Of a DNA stretch of 64,000 nucleotides, positions 54,854-64,000 are shown in pieces. The stretch is from Thiocapsa roseopersicina (lineage in GTDB: Bacteria > Pseudomonadota > Gammaproteobacteria > Chromatiales > Chromatiaceae): NCBI RefSeq assembly GCF_900106925.1, contig NZ_FNNZ01000008.1, positions 1 to 64,000 on the forward strand, written 5' to 3'. The stretch's first letter is position 1. Each line of letters opens with the position of its first letter. Both the position numbers and the translations under genes were made by a program. The notes beneath the pieces were generated by a model, which saw only the letters and a list, made by a program, of their open reading frames with translations, was not told the origin of the DNA and made no database searches.

Positions 54854-56239
54854 TCACCCCAGCCCGATCCACTTCAACACGCCGACGGCATTCAGCAACA
54901 CGATGCCGACGGCAATTGGGGCAACATAACGGATCAGCAACCACCAAAGCCGGTAGAACCAGCCGTCTCCCATCTCCAGCTCATCGACGGACGAGGCACG
55001 CGACAGCATCCAGCCGGCGAAGATCGCGATCAGGACGCCGCCCAAGGGCAGCATGATGTTCGCGGTCAGGAAGTCGAAGAGATCGAGGAAACCCTTTCCG
55101 AAAATCTTGACCTCCGACCAAGCGTTCAACGACAGCAGACAGGCGATGCCCAGCAGCCAAACAGTCACGCCGCCCAGCACGGAGGCACGCACCCGGCTGA
55201 AACTCAGATTCTCCACCAGCCAGGCCACCAGAGGCTCGAGGAGCGAGATGGCCGAGGTCCAGGCTGCGAACAGCAAGAGCACGAAGAACAAGGTGCCGAA
55301 GAAGGCGCCGCCTGGCATCTCTCCGAAGGCGATCGGCAGGGTCTGGAAAACCAAGCCGGGACCGCTGTCGGGGGCGAGCCCATGCGCGAAGACGATCGGA
55401 AAGATCGCCAACCCCGCCAAGAGGGCCACCAGTGTATCCAGTCCCGCGATAATCATGGTGTTCTGCGCGATCGAAGAGTCCCGCTTCAGGTAGGACCCGT
55501 AGATCATAATGGCGCCCATCCCGAGGCTCAGGCTGAAAAATGCCTGCCCCATGGCGCTGAGGATCGCCTCGCCGGCCTTGCCCTGAAATTCGGCAAAATC
55601 GGGCTCGAAGAGGTAGGCGACCGCCGCGTCGAAGTCGCCGGCCTGTATGCCATAGACGACCATCACCACCAGAAGGAGGAAGAGGGCCGGCATCAGAATC
55701 CGCACGGACTTCTCAAGCCCGCCTGCCACCCCGCGAGCGACCACGAGCACGACCATCACCATGAAGATGGTATGCCAGGCTAGCAGACGCTCGGCGTCGC
55801 CGATCAAGCCGGCGAACATCGCACCCGAGCCCGCGGCATCGATACCGGTGAACATCCCGCTTGCGGCCCGGAACATGTAGCCCATGGTCCAGCCGGCGAT
55901 CACGCTGTAAAAGGCAAGGATCAGGAAGCCCGCAAGGATCCCCATCCAACCCAACAGCTGCCACGCCGGCGCCCGACCTTCCGCCTTTGCGAGCGCCCGC
56001 ATGGTGTTGATGGGACTGCGCCTGCCGCGGCGGCCGAGCATGATCTCGGCCATCATGATCGGAACGCCGATCAGGACGACACAGAGGACATACACCAATA
56101 CGAAAGCCCCGCCGCCGTATTCACCGGCGGTATAGGGGAAGCGCCAGATGTTCCCGAGACCCACGGCCGAACCGCTGGCGGCCAGGATAAAGGCCAGTCG
56201 GGTCGACCACATGCCATGGATCGAGTTGGTCGCCGTCAT
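54854..56239 (-). CDS. Sodium-dependent transporter, NSS family
   Basis: 461 residues with about 11-12 membrane segments. The N-terminal RLAFILAASGSAVGLGNIWR followed by FPY is the substrate/sodium-binding unwound first helix typical of neurotransmitter:sodium symporters (LeuT fold). The substrate is likely an amino acid, not determinable here. AAAGGAG precedes the ATG. It is not linked to its neighbours by strand-coupled operon signals. Confidence 0.9.
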   Translation of the reverse strand: MTATNSIHGMWSTRLAFILAASGSAVGLGNIWRFPYTAGEYGGGAFVLVYVLCVVLIGVPIMMAEIMLGRRGRRSPINTMRALAKAEGRAPAWQLLGWMGILAGFLILAFYSVIAGWTMGYMFRAASGMFTGIDAAGSGAMFAGLIGDAERLLAWHTIFMVMVVLVVARGVAGGLEKSVRILMPALFLLLVVMVVYGIQAGDFDAAVAYLFEPDFAEFQGKAGEAILSAMGQAFFSLSLGMGAIMIYGSYLKRDSSIAQNTMIIAGLDTLVALLAGLAIFPIVFAHGLAPDSGPGLVFQTLPIAFGEMPGGAFFGTLFFVLLLFAAWTSAISLLEPLVAWLVENLSFSRVRASVLGGVTVWLLGIACLLSLNAWSEVKIFGKGFLDLFDFLTANIMLPLGGVLIAIFAGWMLSRASSVDELEMGDGWFYRLWWLLIRYVAPIAVGIVLLNAVGVLKWIGLG

Positions 56240-56323
56240 CTCGGGCTCCTTTCATAAGCCAAGCAGTCGTCTTCAACGGACGCGGATCGTCCCCGCGTGA
56301 GGCGGCCGACGGGTGCGGAGCGC

Positions 56324-56351
56324 AAAAAAAGCCCGGGCCGCCGCCCAGGCT
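56324..56351 (-). terminator. Rho-independent terminator of the rlmE-ftsH-glmM operon
   Basis: Minus strand AGCCTGGGC (56351-56343), a 4-nt loop, GCCCGGGCT (56338-56330) and then a run of seven T. About 75 bp after the glmM stop. Confidence 0.85.
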
Positions 56352-56426
56352 CTCGTGATTGTCCGGTAATCAAGCCTCCTGCTCAAGATCGACACGGGCA
56401 CCCGAGCGGAACGCCTGTCACGATCT

Positions 56427-57788
56427 TCAAGAGGTTTGCTCGGCCGAGGACGGAGCCATCTGCGCACGGACGACATCGGACAGCCACTCGGCAAGTCGTC
56501 CAACCTCGTCCGCGTCGACACCCTCGACCATGACGCGCACCAGAGGCTCGGTCCCGGACGGTCGCAGCAGGATGCGCCCCCGCCCCGCCAGCGCCTGCTC
56601 GGCTGTGCGCAACGCATCTTGCACGGCAGGAAGTCCGACAACGTCCCGCTGCGCGTCCAAGCGGATATTGATCAGGACCTGCGGGTAAGGCTCGACCTCG
56701 GCGCAGACCTCGTGTAGCCCTCTGTCGAGACGTTTGAGACCGGCCAGGACCTGGAGGGCCGCGACGATCCCGTCACCCGTACTGGTGCGGTCGCGACAGA
56801 TGATATGTCCGGAGGGCTCGCCGCCGAGGATGCCGTCCGAGCGTTTCAGATGCTCCATGATGTAGCGGTCGCCGACCCTGGCCCGCACGAATCCGACACC
56901 AAGACGCTGCAACGCGTGCTCGAAGCCCAGGTTGCTCATCAGGGTACCCACCACCTCGCCGCGCATCGCACCGTCGGCAAGGCGATCCTTCGTGATGACA
57001 TAGAGGAGTTGATCGCCGTCGATCAGCCGCCCTTTGCCGTCGACCATCAGCACCCGGTCGCCGTCGCCGTCGAAGGCGATGCCCAGATCGGCCCCTTCCT
57101 GCACGACCGCTCGGCACAAGGCGTCCGGATGGGTCGAGCCGACATCGCGATTGATGTTGAATCCATCCGGCTCGGCGCCGAGGCGGATGACATCGGCGCC
57201 GAGCTCCTCGAAGACATAGGGCGCGGTGTTGTAGGTCGCGCCGTTTGCGCAATCGACCACGACCTTCAGTCCGCGAAAATTCATGCTCCCGGGAACAGTA
57301 CTCTTGCAGAACTCGATGTAGCGCCCGTTGGCGTCGTCGATCCGCTTCACCTTGCCGAGCGCGGCCGAGTCGACCGTTCGCAAGGGTCGCTCCAGCTCGG
57401 CCTCGATTGCTTCTTCGACGTCGTCCGGGAGCTTATCGCCGTCGGCCGAAAAGAACTTGATGCCGTTGTCTTGATAGGGATTATGGGAGGCAGTGATGAC
57501 AATGCCGGCCGACGCACGAAAGGTCCGCGTGAGATAGGCGACGCCGGGCGTGGTCATCGGCCCGAGCAGCCGGATGTTCACCCCGGCCGCCACCAAGCCC
57601 GCCTCCAAGGCCGACTCGAACATGTAGCCCGAGATCCGCGTGTCTTTCCCGATCAGCACCTTGCCGCCGCCCTGACCGAGGACACGCCCTGCGGCCCAAC
57701 CGAGCTTGAGGACAAAGTCCGGCGTGATCATCCCTTCCCCGACGCGCCCGCGGATCCCGTCCGTCCCGAAATAACGACGTCCCGACAT
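56427..57788 (-). CDS. glmM: Phosphoglucosamine mutase GlmM
   Basis: 453 residues. Interconverts glucosamine-6-P and glucosamine-1-P for peptidoglycan and LPS. The phosphoserine loop [17 protein letters not shown] (about 98-114), the metal-binding DGDGDR (about 243-248), GEPSGH (about 325) and phosphate-binding [12 protein letters not shown] (about 412) are intact. AAGGAGG stands five bases before the ATG. It follows ftsH by 14 bp; the folP gene often found between them is absent. Confidence 0.97.
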   Translation of the reverse strand: MSGRRYFGTDGIRGRVGEGMITPDFVLKLGWAAGRVLGQGGGKVLIGKDTRISGYMFESALEAGLVAAGVNIRLLGPMTTPGVAYLTRTFRASAGIVITASHNPYQDNGIKFFSADGDKLPDDVEEAIEAELERPLRTVDSAALGKVKRIDDANGRYIEFCKSTVPGSMNFRGLKVVVDCANGATYNTAPYVFEELGADVIRLGAEPDGFNINRDVGSTHPDALCRAVVQEGADLGIAFDGDGDRVLMVDGKGRLIDGDQLLYVITKDRLADGAMRGEVVGTLMSNLGFEHALQRLGVGFVRARVGDRYIMEHLKRSDGILGGEPSGHIICRDRTSTGDGIVAALQVLAGLKRLDRGLHEVCAEVEPYPQVLINIRLDAQRDVVGLPAVQDALRTAEQALAGRGRILLRPSGTEPLVRVMVEGVDADEVGRLAEWLSDVVRAQMAPSSAEQTS

Positions 57789-57802
57789 ACCGCCCTCCTT
57801 GG

Positions 57803-59740
<1,938 letters not shown>

Positions 59741-59814
59741 GGCTGCTTGCCCCTGCTGATGGTGGACCGACGCGATGATGTCGAGGTCGGACGATCGAAA
59801 CTAGCACCGACGCC

Positions 59815-60435
59815 TTAAGGATGAAAGCCTTTGGCGACCAGGTAAAGCTCCCGGCTCTGGGATCGCGACGATTTGGGCTTACGACTGACCACTTTGGAGA
59901 AGCTCCGTCGCAGCTCGGTCAGGATCTCGTCGAAGCCCGTGCCTTGGAAGACTTTGACGACCAGAGACCCGCCGGGTTGCAGACGCGACCGCGCGAGATC
60001 CAAGGCCAATTCCACAAGGTACATCGAGCGCGGCTGATCCACGACCGTCATGCCGGTTATATTGGGGGCCATATCCGAGAGCACCAGATCGAGTGCCTCG
60101 CCGCCCAGAGTCTCGCAGAGTTGCTCGAGCATCTCGGGCTCGCGAAAGTCACCCTGCATGACGACGACGCCGGCCAGCGGATCCATCGGCAACAGATCGA
60201 GCGCAACGACGCTGCCGCGCGGCCCTACGAGGCGTGCGGCGATCTGGGACCAACTGCCCGGAGCGGCCCCCAGATCCAGGACCCGCATCCCCGGGCGAAA
60301 GATCCGATCCTTCTCCTGGATCTCGAGCAGCTTGTAGGCGGCGCGCGAACGATACCCCTCGCGCTGCGCGCGCTTGACGTAGGGATCGCTGTGCTGCCGA
60401 TCGAGCCATTTCCGGCTTGAGGCTGTTTTCGCCAT
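59815..60435 (-). CDS. rlmE: 23S rRNA 2'-O-methyltransferase RlmE
   Basis: 206 residues. Methylates U2552 of 23S rRNA. SRKWLDRQHSDPYVKRA and YRSRAAYKLLEIQEKD with the catalytic Lys, VLDLGAAPGSWSQ (SAM site), LVLSDMAPNITG (catalytic Asp) and SLVVKVFQG (second Lys) all match RlmE/FtsJ. It is upstream of ftsH as in other gammaproteobacteria, separated by 74 bp. Confidence 0.97.
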   Translation of the reverse strand: MAKTASSRKWLDRQHSDPYVKRAQREGYRSRAAYKLLEIQEKDRIFRPGMRVLDLGAAPGSWSQIAARLVGPRGSVVALDLLPMDPLAGVVVMQGDFREPEMLEQLCETLGGEALDLVLSDMAPNITGMTVVDQPRSMYLVELALDLARSRLQPGGSLVVKVFQGTGFDEILTELRRSFSKVVSRKPKSSRSQSRELYLVAKGFHP

Positions 60436-60439
60436 GTCT

Positions 60440-61294
60440 TTAGAGATCGTGCACCCAGGAAAACCGGAAGAATTCGAGCAGCATGCCGGCGATCGCGCCG
60501 CCGAACAGACCCCCGAGGATGGCCATCGGGATGCGATCGTGCATGGCCGCGCTCGCGGATTGCCACAGCCCGGCCTCGACGTCGATCAGGGGGCCGATCA
60601 TCATCCAGACGCTGCCGGCGGCAACTCCTGCCAGCGTCGCCATCACCAATGACTCGATGATGTAGCATGGCCGCGACTCGCAATGCAGCCGATGCGACAC
60701 CGACAGCCACCAACGCACGGTCGACACATAGAGTACCCCGTTGACGCTGACGAGAAAGGCCAGGACCGCGAACGAAGAGAATGGATTCGGATGGAAAGGC
60801 TCGACGACGGCCAGAAAGCCACCGCAGATCGCACCGGTCGCCAGGCCAGCCATGGTTTTCCCGGGGACATGTCTCGAGCAACGTGCGGGGAAGCTCACGG
60901 TCAGTCCGACCAGACCCGCGACGGCGGCCGCCACCAGAACGACATGGAAGACCGCGATTTGCTCGGCAAACAGCATCAGAACGAAGACACCGACCAGAAC
61001 ACCGATGCCCGTCGCGATCAGTGCCACTTCACGCGCACCGTAGAGCGCAGCACCCACCCCGCCCGCCAAGGCAGCAGCCGCGATGTAGCTGCCGTGACCG
61101 AAGCCAAGGCCCTGGAACAACTCGGCGAGGCCGGTAAACAAGGGCGCATAGATCATCCCGATCAGACCCCAGACGATCCCGCGCAGAAGCGCCATGCGCC
61201 AGTTCGGTGGCGAGGTATCGCGAAAGGAGGCCGAGGCGCCGAAGGGCCGGGCAATCTCGGAGCATGAGGACGAGGGTTGTTGCGAGAAGGTCAT
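60440..61294 (-). CDS. Polytopic membrane protein of unknown function
   Basis: 284 residues with about seven membrane segments (for example LIGMIYAPLFTGLAELF, LIATGIGVLVGVFVLMLFA and MAILGGLFGGAIAGMLLEFF). Many glycines in the helices. No family recognised. It ends 5 bp before rlmE starts. The ATG at 61294 is used; no good ribosome site was found, so the start is uncertain. Confidence 0.6.
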   Translation of the reverse strand: MTFSQQPSSSCSEIARPFGASASFRDTSPPNWRMALLRGIVWGLIGMIYAPLFTGLAELFQGLGFGHGSYIAAAALAGGVGAALYGAREVALIATGIGVLVGVFVLMLFAEQIAVFHVVLVAAAVAGLVGLTVSFPARCSRHVPGKTMAGLATGAICGGFLAVVEPFHPNPFSSFAVLAFLVSVNGVLYVSTVRWWLSVSHRLHCESRPCYIIESLVMATLAGVAAGSVWMMIGPLIDVEAGLWQSASAAMHDRIPMAILGGLFGGAIAGMLLEFFRFSWVHDL

Positions 61295-61451
61295 GAGGGT
61301 CACCGGAGAACGCCTGGGAAAGGTCTCGTTCTCAAAATCAACGCAAAAATCGAGCCTAACGCGACCAGTCAGGCGGTCAAAGGGCAGCAGGGTTGTCGTG
61401 CGGCACGGGATCTCGGGGGCTTTGAGCAACGAGGGTCGGCGATGCAACGAG

Positions 61452-61475
61452 AAACGGGGCCAAACGGCCCCGTTT
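61452..61475 (-). terminator. Terminator hairpin after the HiPIP gene
   Basis: A perfect 10-bp stem, AAACGGGGCC paired with GGCCCCGTTT, with a 4-nt loop, 30 bp past the HiPIP stop. The minus strand ends the stem in TTT. It could work on either strand. Confidence 0.7.
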
Positions 61476-61505
61476 CGGACGATCCGAGGAGACTGATCGA
61501 GGCGA

Positions 61506-61874
61506 TCAGCCGGCCTTCAGGGTCCAGGATGCGCACCAGCCGTTGACGTTGATCAACTTGCCGGGGAACAGGCTGCAGCCGTGCCACTCTTCGGTCGCAC
61601 CGGCGACGTCGGGGAGGTGGAACTGACAGTTTGCGCAGTGCTGCTGATCGGCCGGCAGACCGGGACGGGCCGCCGCAGCGCGGTCGGACTTGGTCGCATC
61701 GGCGTTGTATTTGAGCGCGACCGCGGTGGGATCGTTCGCAGCGACTGCGTTTGCAGGCGCCTCGGCGCGCGCGGTGCCGAAGCCGACCAGATTGATGACC
61801 GGGATCGCGGCAGCGGTACCCAGCATCACCTTGACAGCGTCGCGACGGCTCGTGCTCATTGGCTTATCGGACAT
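61506..61874 (-). CDS. hip: High-potential iron-sulfur protein (HiPIP)
   Basis: 122 residues. A twin-arginine signal ([20 protein letters not shown]) sends the folded protein to the periplasm. The mature part has the four cluster cysteines: HCANCQFH, then GCSLFPG and GWCASW. HiPIP carries electrons from cytochrome bc1 to the photosynthetic reaction centre in Chromatiaceae. The ATG at 61874 has GGAG nine bases before it. It stands alone, with its own terminator. Confidence 0.95.
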   Translation of the reverse strand: MSDKPMSTSRRDAVKVMLGTAAAIPVINLVGFGTARAEAPANAVAANDPTAVALKYNADATKSDRAAAARPGLPADQQHCANCQFHLPDVAGATEEWHGCSLFPGKLINVNGWCASWTLKAG

Positions 61875-62002
61875 GTTTGTCAACTCCTTCGAGTGATTCA
61901 TTGTGGTGACATCGACACCCCCGGCTCGACCGGAAGCTGTCGCGCATTGTGCTACATTGGCCCGAAAAACGCGAGCGGAAGGCCACCTTAATGACGGGCA
62001 AA

Positions 62003-62467
62003 TTAGTCGAGATACGTCCCCGCCCCCAGGTAGCGGGCCTGCCAGTAAGGCGTCGCGAGCCGATCGAGCCGGACCTGTCGACGCGATGTCGATGCGTGGA
62101 CAAAGCGTTCGTCGTCGACCATCAGCCCGACGTGATGCTCTCCCGGCGCGATCCGGAAGAAGACGATATCGCCGGGACGGGGCTGACGGCCGGGAACCGG
62201 TGTCGCAGTGCGCAGCTGCTCGGTCGAGACACGCGGGATCTGCACGCCGGCGACATGGTGCGCGTAATAGGTGAGCCCGCTGCAGTCGAGCCCTTCGCCC
62301 GGGCTACTCCCTCCGTAGACGTAGGGAGTTCCGACTTGGGATAGCCCGGCCAGTACCACCTCCGCGCGCGGGCCTTCGAGGCTGTCGCCGCGCTGGGTGG
62401 CGCAGCCGGACAGGATCCCGGACACCAAGAGGACGCAAAGGACGCGACCGTCTTGCCATAGCGTCAT
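62003..62467 (-). CDS. NlpC/P60 lipoprotein, cell-wall peptidase
   Basis: 154 residues from 62467. The signal [14 protein letters not shown] ends in a lipobox Cys. The NlpC/P60 core has the catalytic [10 protein letters not shown], then HHVGLMVD and ERFVHAST, with Cys and His in place. It cleaves peptide stems of peptidoglycan. A GTG three codons earlier is an alternative start. Confidence 0.9.
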   Translation of the reverse strand: MTLWQDGRVLCVLLVSGILSGCATQRGDSLEGPRAEVVLAGLSQVGTPYVYGGSSPGEGLDCSGLTYYAHHVAGVQIPRVSTEQLRTATPVPGRQPRPGDIVFFRIAPGEHHVGLMVDDERFVHASTSRRQVRLDRLATPYWQARYLGAGTYLD

Positions 62468-62817
62468 AATCGACACTCGGTATATTTCGCAATTAACTGT
62501 AAACGCGACTTTTAGACTGCTGACCGTAAGGTGTCAAGCGAGCATCGCTGCTTGCCCCGGCAGCCTCGCCCCGCGCGCAGGGGGCACCGTTGCGCAAACA
62601 GGGGCGACTGCCGACACGTCACCGCGCGCCGAACCGACGAAGACGCGGCATAATCGCACTGCGGCTGCGCACCGAGGTCCGCCCCGCAACGATCCCGAAA
62701 ATCGGCGCCTCGGTCCGCGGGCAATCACTCCGAGACTCGCGGAGAACAGGCAGTGGACCGCATAAAGCTCGATCGGATTCGCAAACGACTCAGCCCAGCG
62801 AAATAAGGAACCAAACA
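62468..62817. other. 350-bp intergenic region
   Basis: No credible gene; frames on both strands lack ribosome sites and look like chance. It should carry the promoters of both divergent neighbours. A CATAAT at 62649 could be a -10 box but has no good -35 partner. Confidence 0.4.
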
Positions 62818-64000
62818 ATGCGAATCTTCGACGTTCTCGCGGTCCTGATTGGATTCTCGGCGCTCTTCAGTTGGCTGAACGATCGCTACCTCAAGCTGCC
62901 GAACGCCATCGGACTGATGCTGATCGCCCTGGTGTTTTCACTGGTGCTCTTGCTGCCGTTTCCGTTCGCCCGAGAGTTGGAGCACGAGGTTCAGCGCATG
63001 CTGGACAGCATCGATTTCAGCGAGACGCTGCTGCAGGGGATGTTGGGCTTTTTGCTCTTCGCCGGCGCTCTGCACGTCGACCTGCGAGAGCTCGCCAGAC
63101 ACAAGTGGGCGATCGCAGTCCTCGCGTCGGCGAGCGTCATCGGCGCAACCGTCCTCATCGGCTGCGGCAGCTGGTTCCTGTTTTTCGCACTCGGGATCGA
63201 CATCCCGCTCATCTACTGCATGCTCCTGGGTGCGCTCATCTCGCCCACCGATCCGGTCGCGGTACTCGGCATTCTGAAGAACGCAAACGCCCCGAAGTCG
63301 CTGGAGATGAAGATCACCGGCGAATCGCTCTTCAACGACGGCGTGGCGGTTGTGGTCTTCATGCTGCTGGCAGGTCTCGCGGCCGGGGAGACACCCCCGG
63401 CGCTCGGCGACGCCCTGATGCTCTTCGCCACGGAGATCGTCGGAGGAATCGCGTTCGGCTTCGTCATCGGCTGGATCGCCCTGTATATGATCAGCAAGAC
63501 GGCCAACTATCAGGTCGAGATCATGGTCACCCTGGCGCTTGCCATGAGCGGCTATGCGATCGCCGAGCATGCACACGTCTCGGCCCCCATCGCCATCGTG
63601 GTCGCCGGCCTCATCATCGGCAGTCGGGGCCGCGCCATCGCAGTGACCGAGGCCACCCGCTATCGATTGGACGATTTTTGGGAGTTGGTCGACGAGATCC
63701 TCAACGCCGTCTTGTTCGTGATCATCGGCCTGGAGGTCCTGGCGATCAGTATGACCGGGCAATTCATGCTGGCCGGTCTCTTCGCGATCCCGTTGGTACT
63801 CGCCGCACGCCTCGTCAGTGTCGGCCTGCCCTTTCAACTGCTGCGCCGCCATCGCAAGTTCGAGCCCGGCTTCCTTTCGATCCTGACCTGGGGCGGTTTG
63901 CGCGGCGGGATCTCGGTCGCACTGGCCCTGTCGTTGCCGGAGGGCGGACCTCGCGACCTGATCCTGAGCGTGACCTATATCATCGTGGTCTTCTCCGTGC
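62818..64000 (+). CDS. CPA1-type Na+/H+ antiporter, C-terminus cut by window edge
   Basis: 394 codons of an unfinished frame. Many membrane segments with the CPA1 motif LGALISPTDPVAVLGILK (about 139-156) and the ion-binding GESLFNDGVAVVVF (about 169-182), then GGLRGGISVALALSLP (about 360). It exchanges Na+ (or K+) for H+. AAGGA lies seven bases before the ATG. The stop is outside the window. Confidence 0.9.
   Translation, partial: MRIFDVLAVLIGFSALFSWLNDRYLKLPNAIGLMLIALVFSLVLLLPFPFARELEHEVQRMLDSIDFSETLLQGMLGFLLFAGALHVDLRELARHKWAIAVLASASVIGATVLIGCGSWFLFFALGIDIPLIYCMLLGALISPTDPVAVLGILKNANAPKSLEMKITGESLFNDGVAVVVFMLLAGLAAGETPPALGDALMLFATEIVGGIAFGFVIGWIALYMISKTANYQVEIMVTLALAMSGYAIAEHAHVSAPIAIVVAGLIIGSRGRAIAVTEATRYRLDDFWELVDEILNAVLFVIIGLEVLAISMTGQFMLAGLFAIPLVLAARLVSVGLPFQLLRRHRKFEPGFLSILTWGGLRGGISVALALSLPEGGPRDLILSVTYIIVVFSV

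Overview
The window looks like a chromosomal segment of a high-GC gammaproteobacterium, most likely a purple sulfur bacterium (Chromatiaceae). The strongest single clue is a Tat-exported high-potential iron-sulfur protein (HiPIP, 61506-61874, minus). A gammaproteobacterial housekeeping block (mfd, divergent fur/bamE, rnfH-ratA, glmM-ftsH-rlmE) supports this. No rRNA or tRNA gene was recognised.

Layout. 1-5.6 kb: type III-like restriction-modification pair (Res truncated by the left edge, then Mod). 5.8-15 kb: methyltransferases, a HEAT-repeat protein, two large regulators sharing one sensor architecture, a DsrE-like protein and a TPR protein. 15.0-29.0 kb: a complete type I CRISPR-Cas locus of the DevRS/Cmx ('I-MYXAN') kind. 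It has 51 intact repeats plus one degenerate terminal repeat, then (read on the minus strand from the far end) a WYL regulator, cas6, cas3, a Cmx8-like cas8, cas7, cas5, a cas4-cas1 fusion and cas2 pointing at the array. 29.2-31.0 kb: RES/Xre toxin-antitoxin pair and a decayed GlxA-type regulator. 31.3-48.9 kb: a sigma-54 activator followed by a -24/-12 promoter and a long plus-strand redox/lipid cluster (OYE-type flavoenzyme, three diheme cytochromes c, GMC oxidoreductase, duplicated membrane protein, patatin-like protein, large unrecognised membrane protein). 49-62.5 kb: housekeeping genes. 62.8 kb to the right edge: a truncated Na+/H+ antiporter.

The most interesting region is the roughly 770 bp between the WYL gene and cas6. 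It holds two degenerate CRISPR repeats flanking one 35-nt pseudo-spacer. The upstream repeat keeps the crRNA 5' handle and the downstream one keeps the Cas6 stem-loop. The first 22 nt of the pseudo-spacer match 17 positions of a site at 27975-27996, next to a putative minus-strand promoter just downstream of the WYL gene. Three of the five mismatches are at positions 6, 12 and 18, which type I Cascades do not read. A third repeat-like hairpin overlaps the cas6 start codon. Together these suggest a crRNA-like RNA that makes Cascade repress its own operon (as proposed for CreA/CreR RNAs), with Cas6 possibly acting on its own mRNA.

A second recurrent theme is a family of 84-85 bp elements with 12-bp terminal inverted repeats (four copies), each within 3 bp of a gene end or start.
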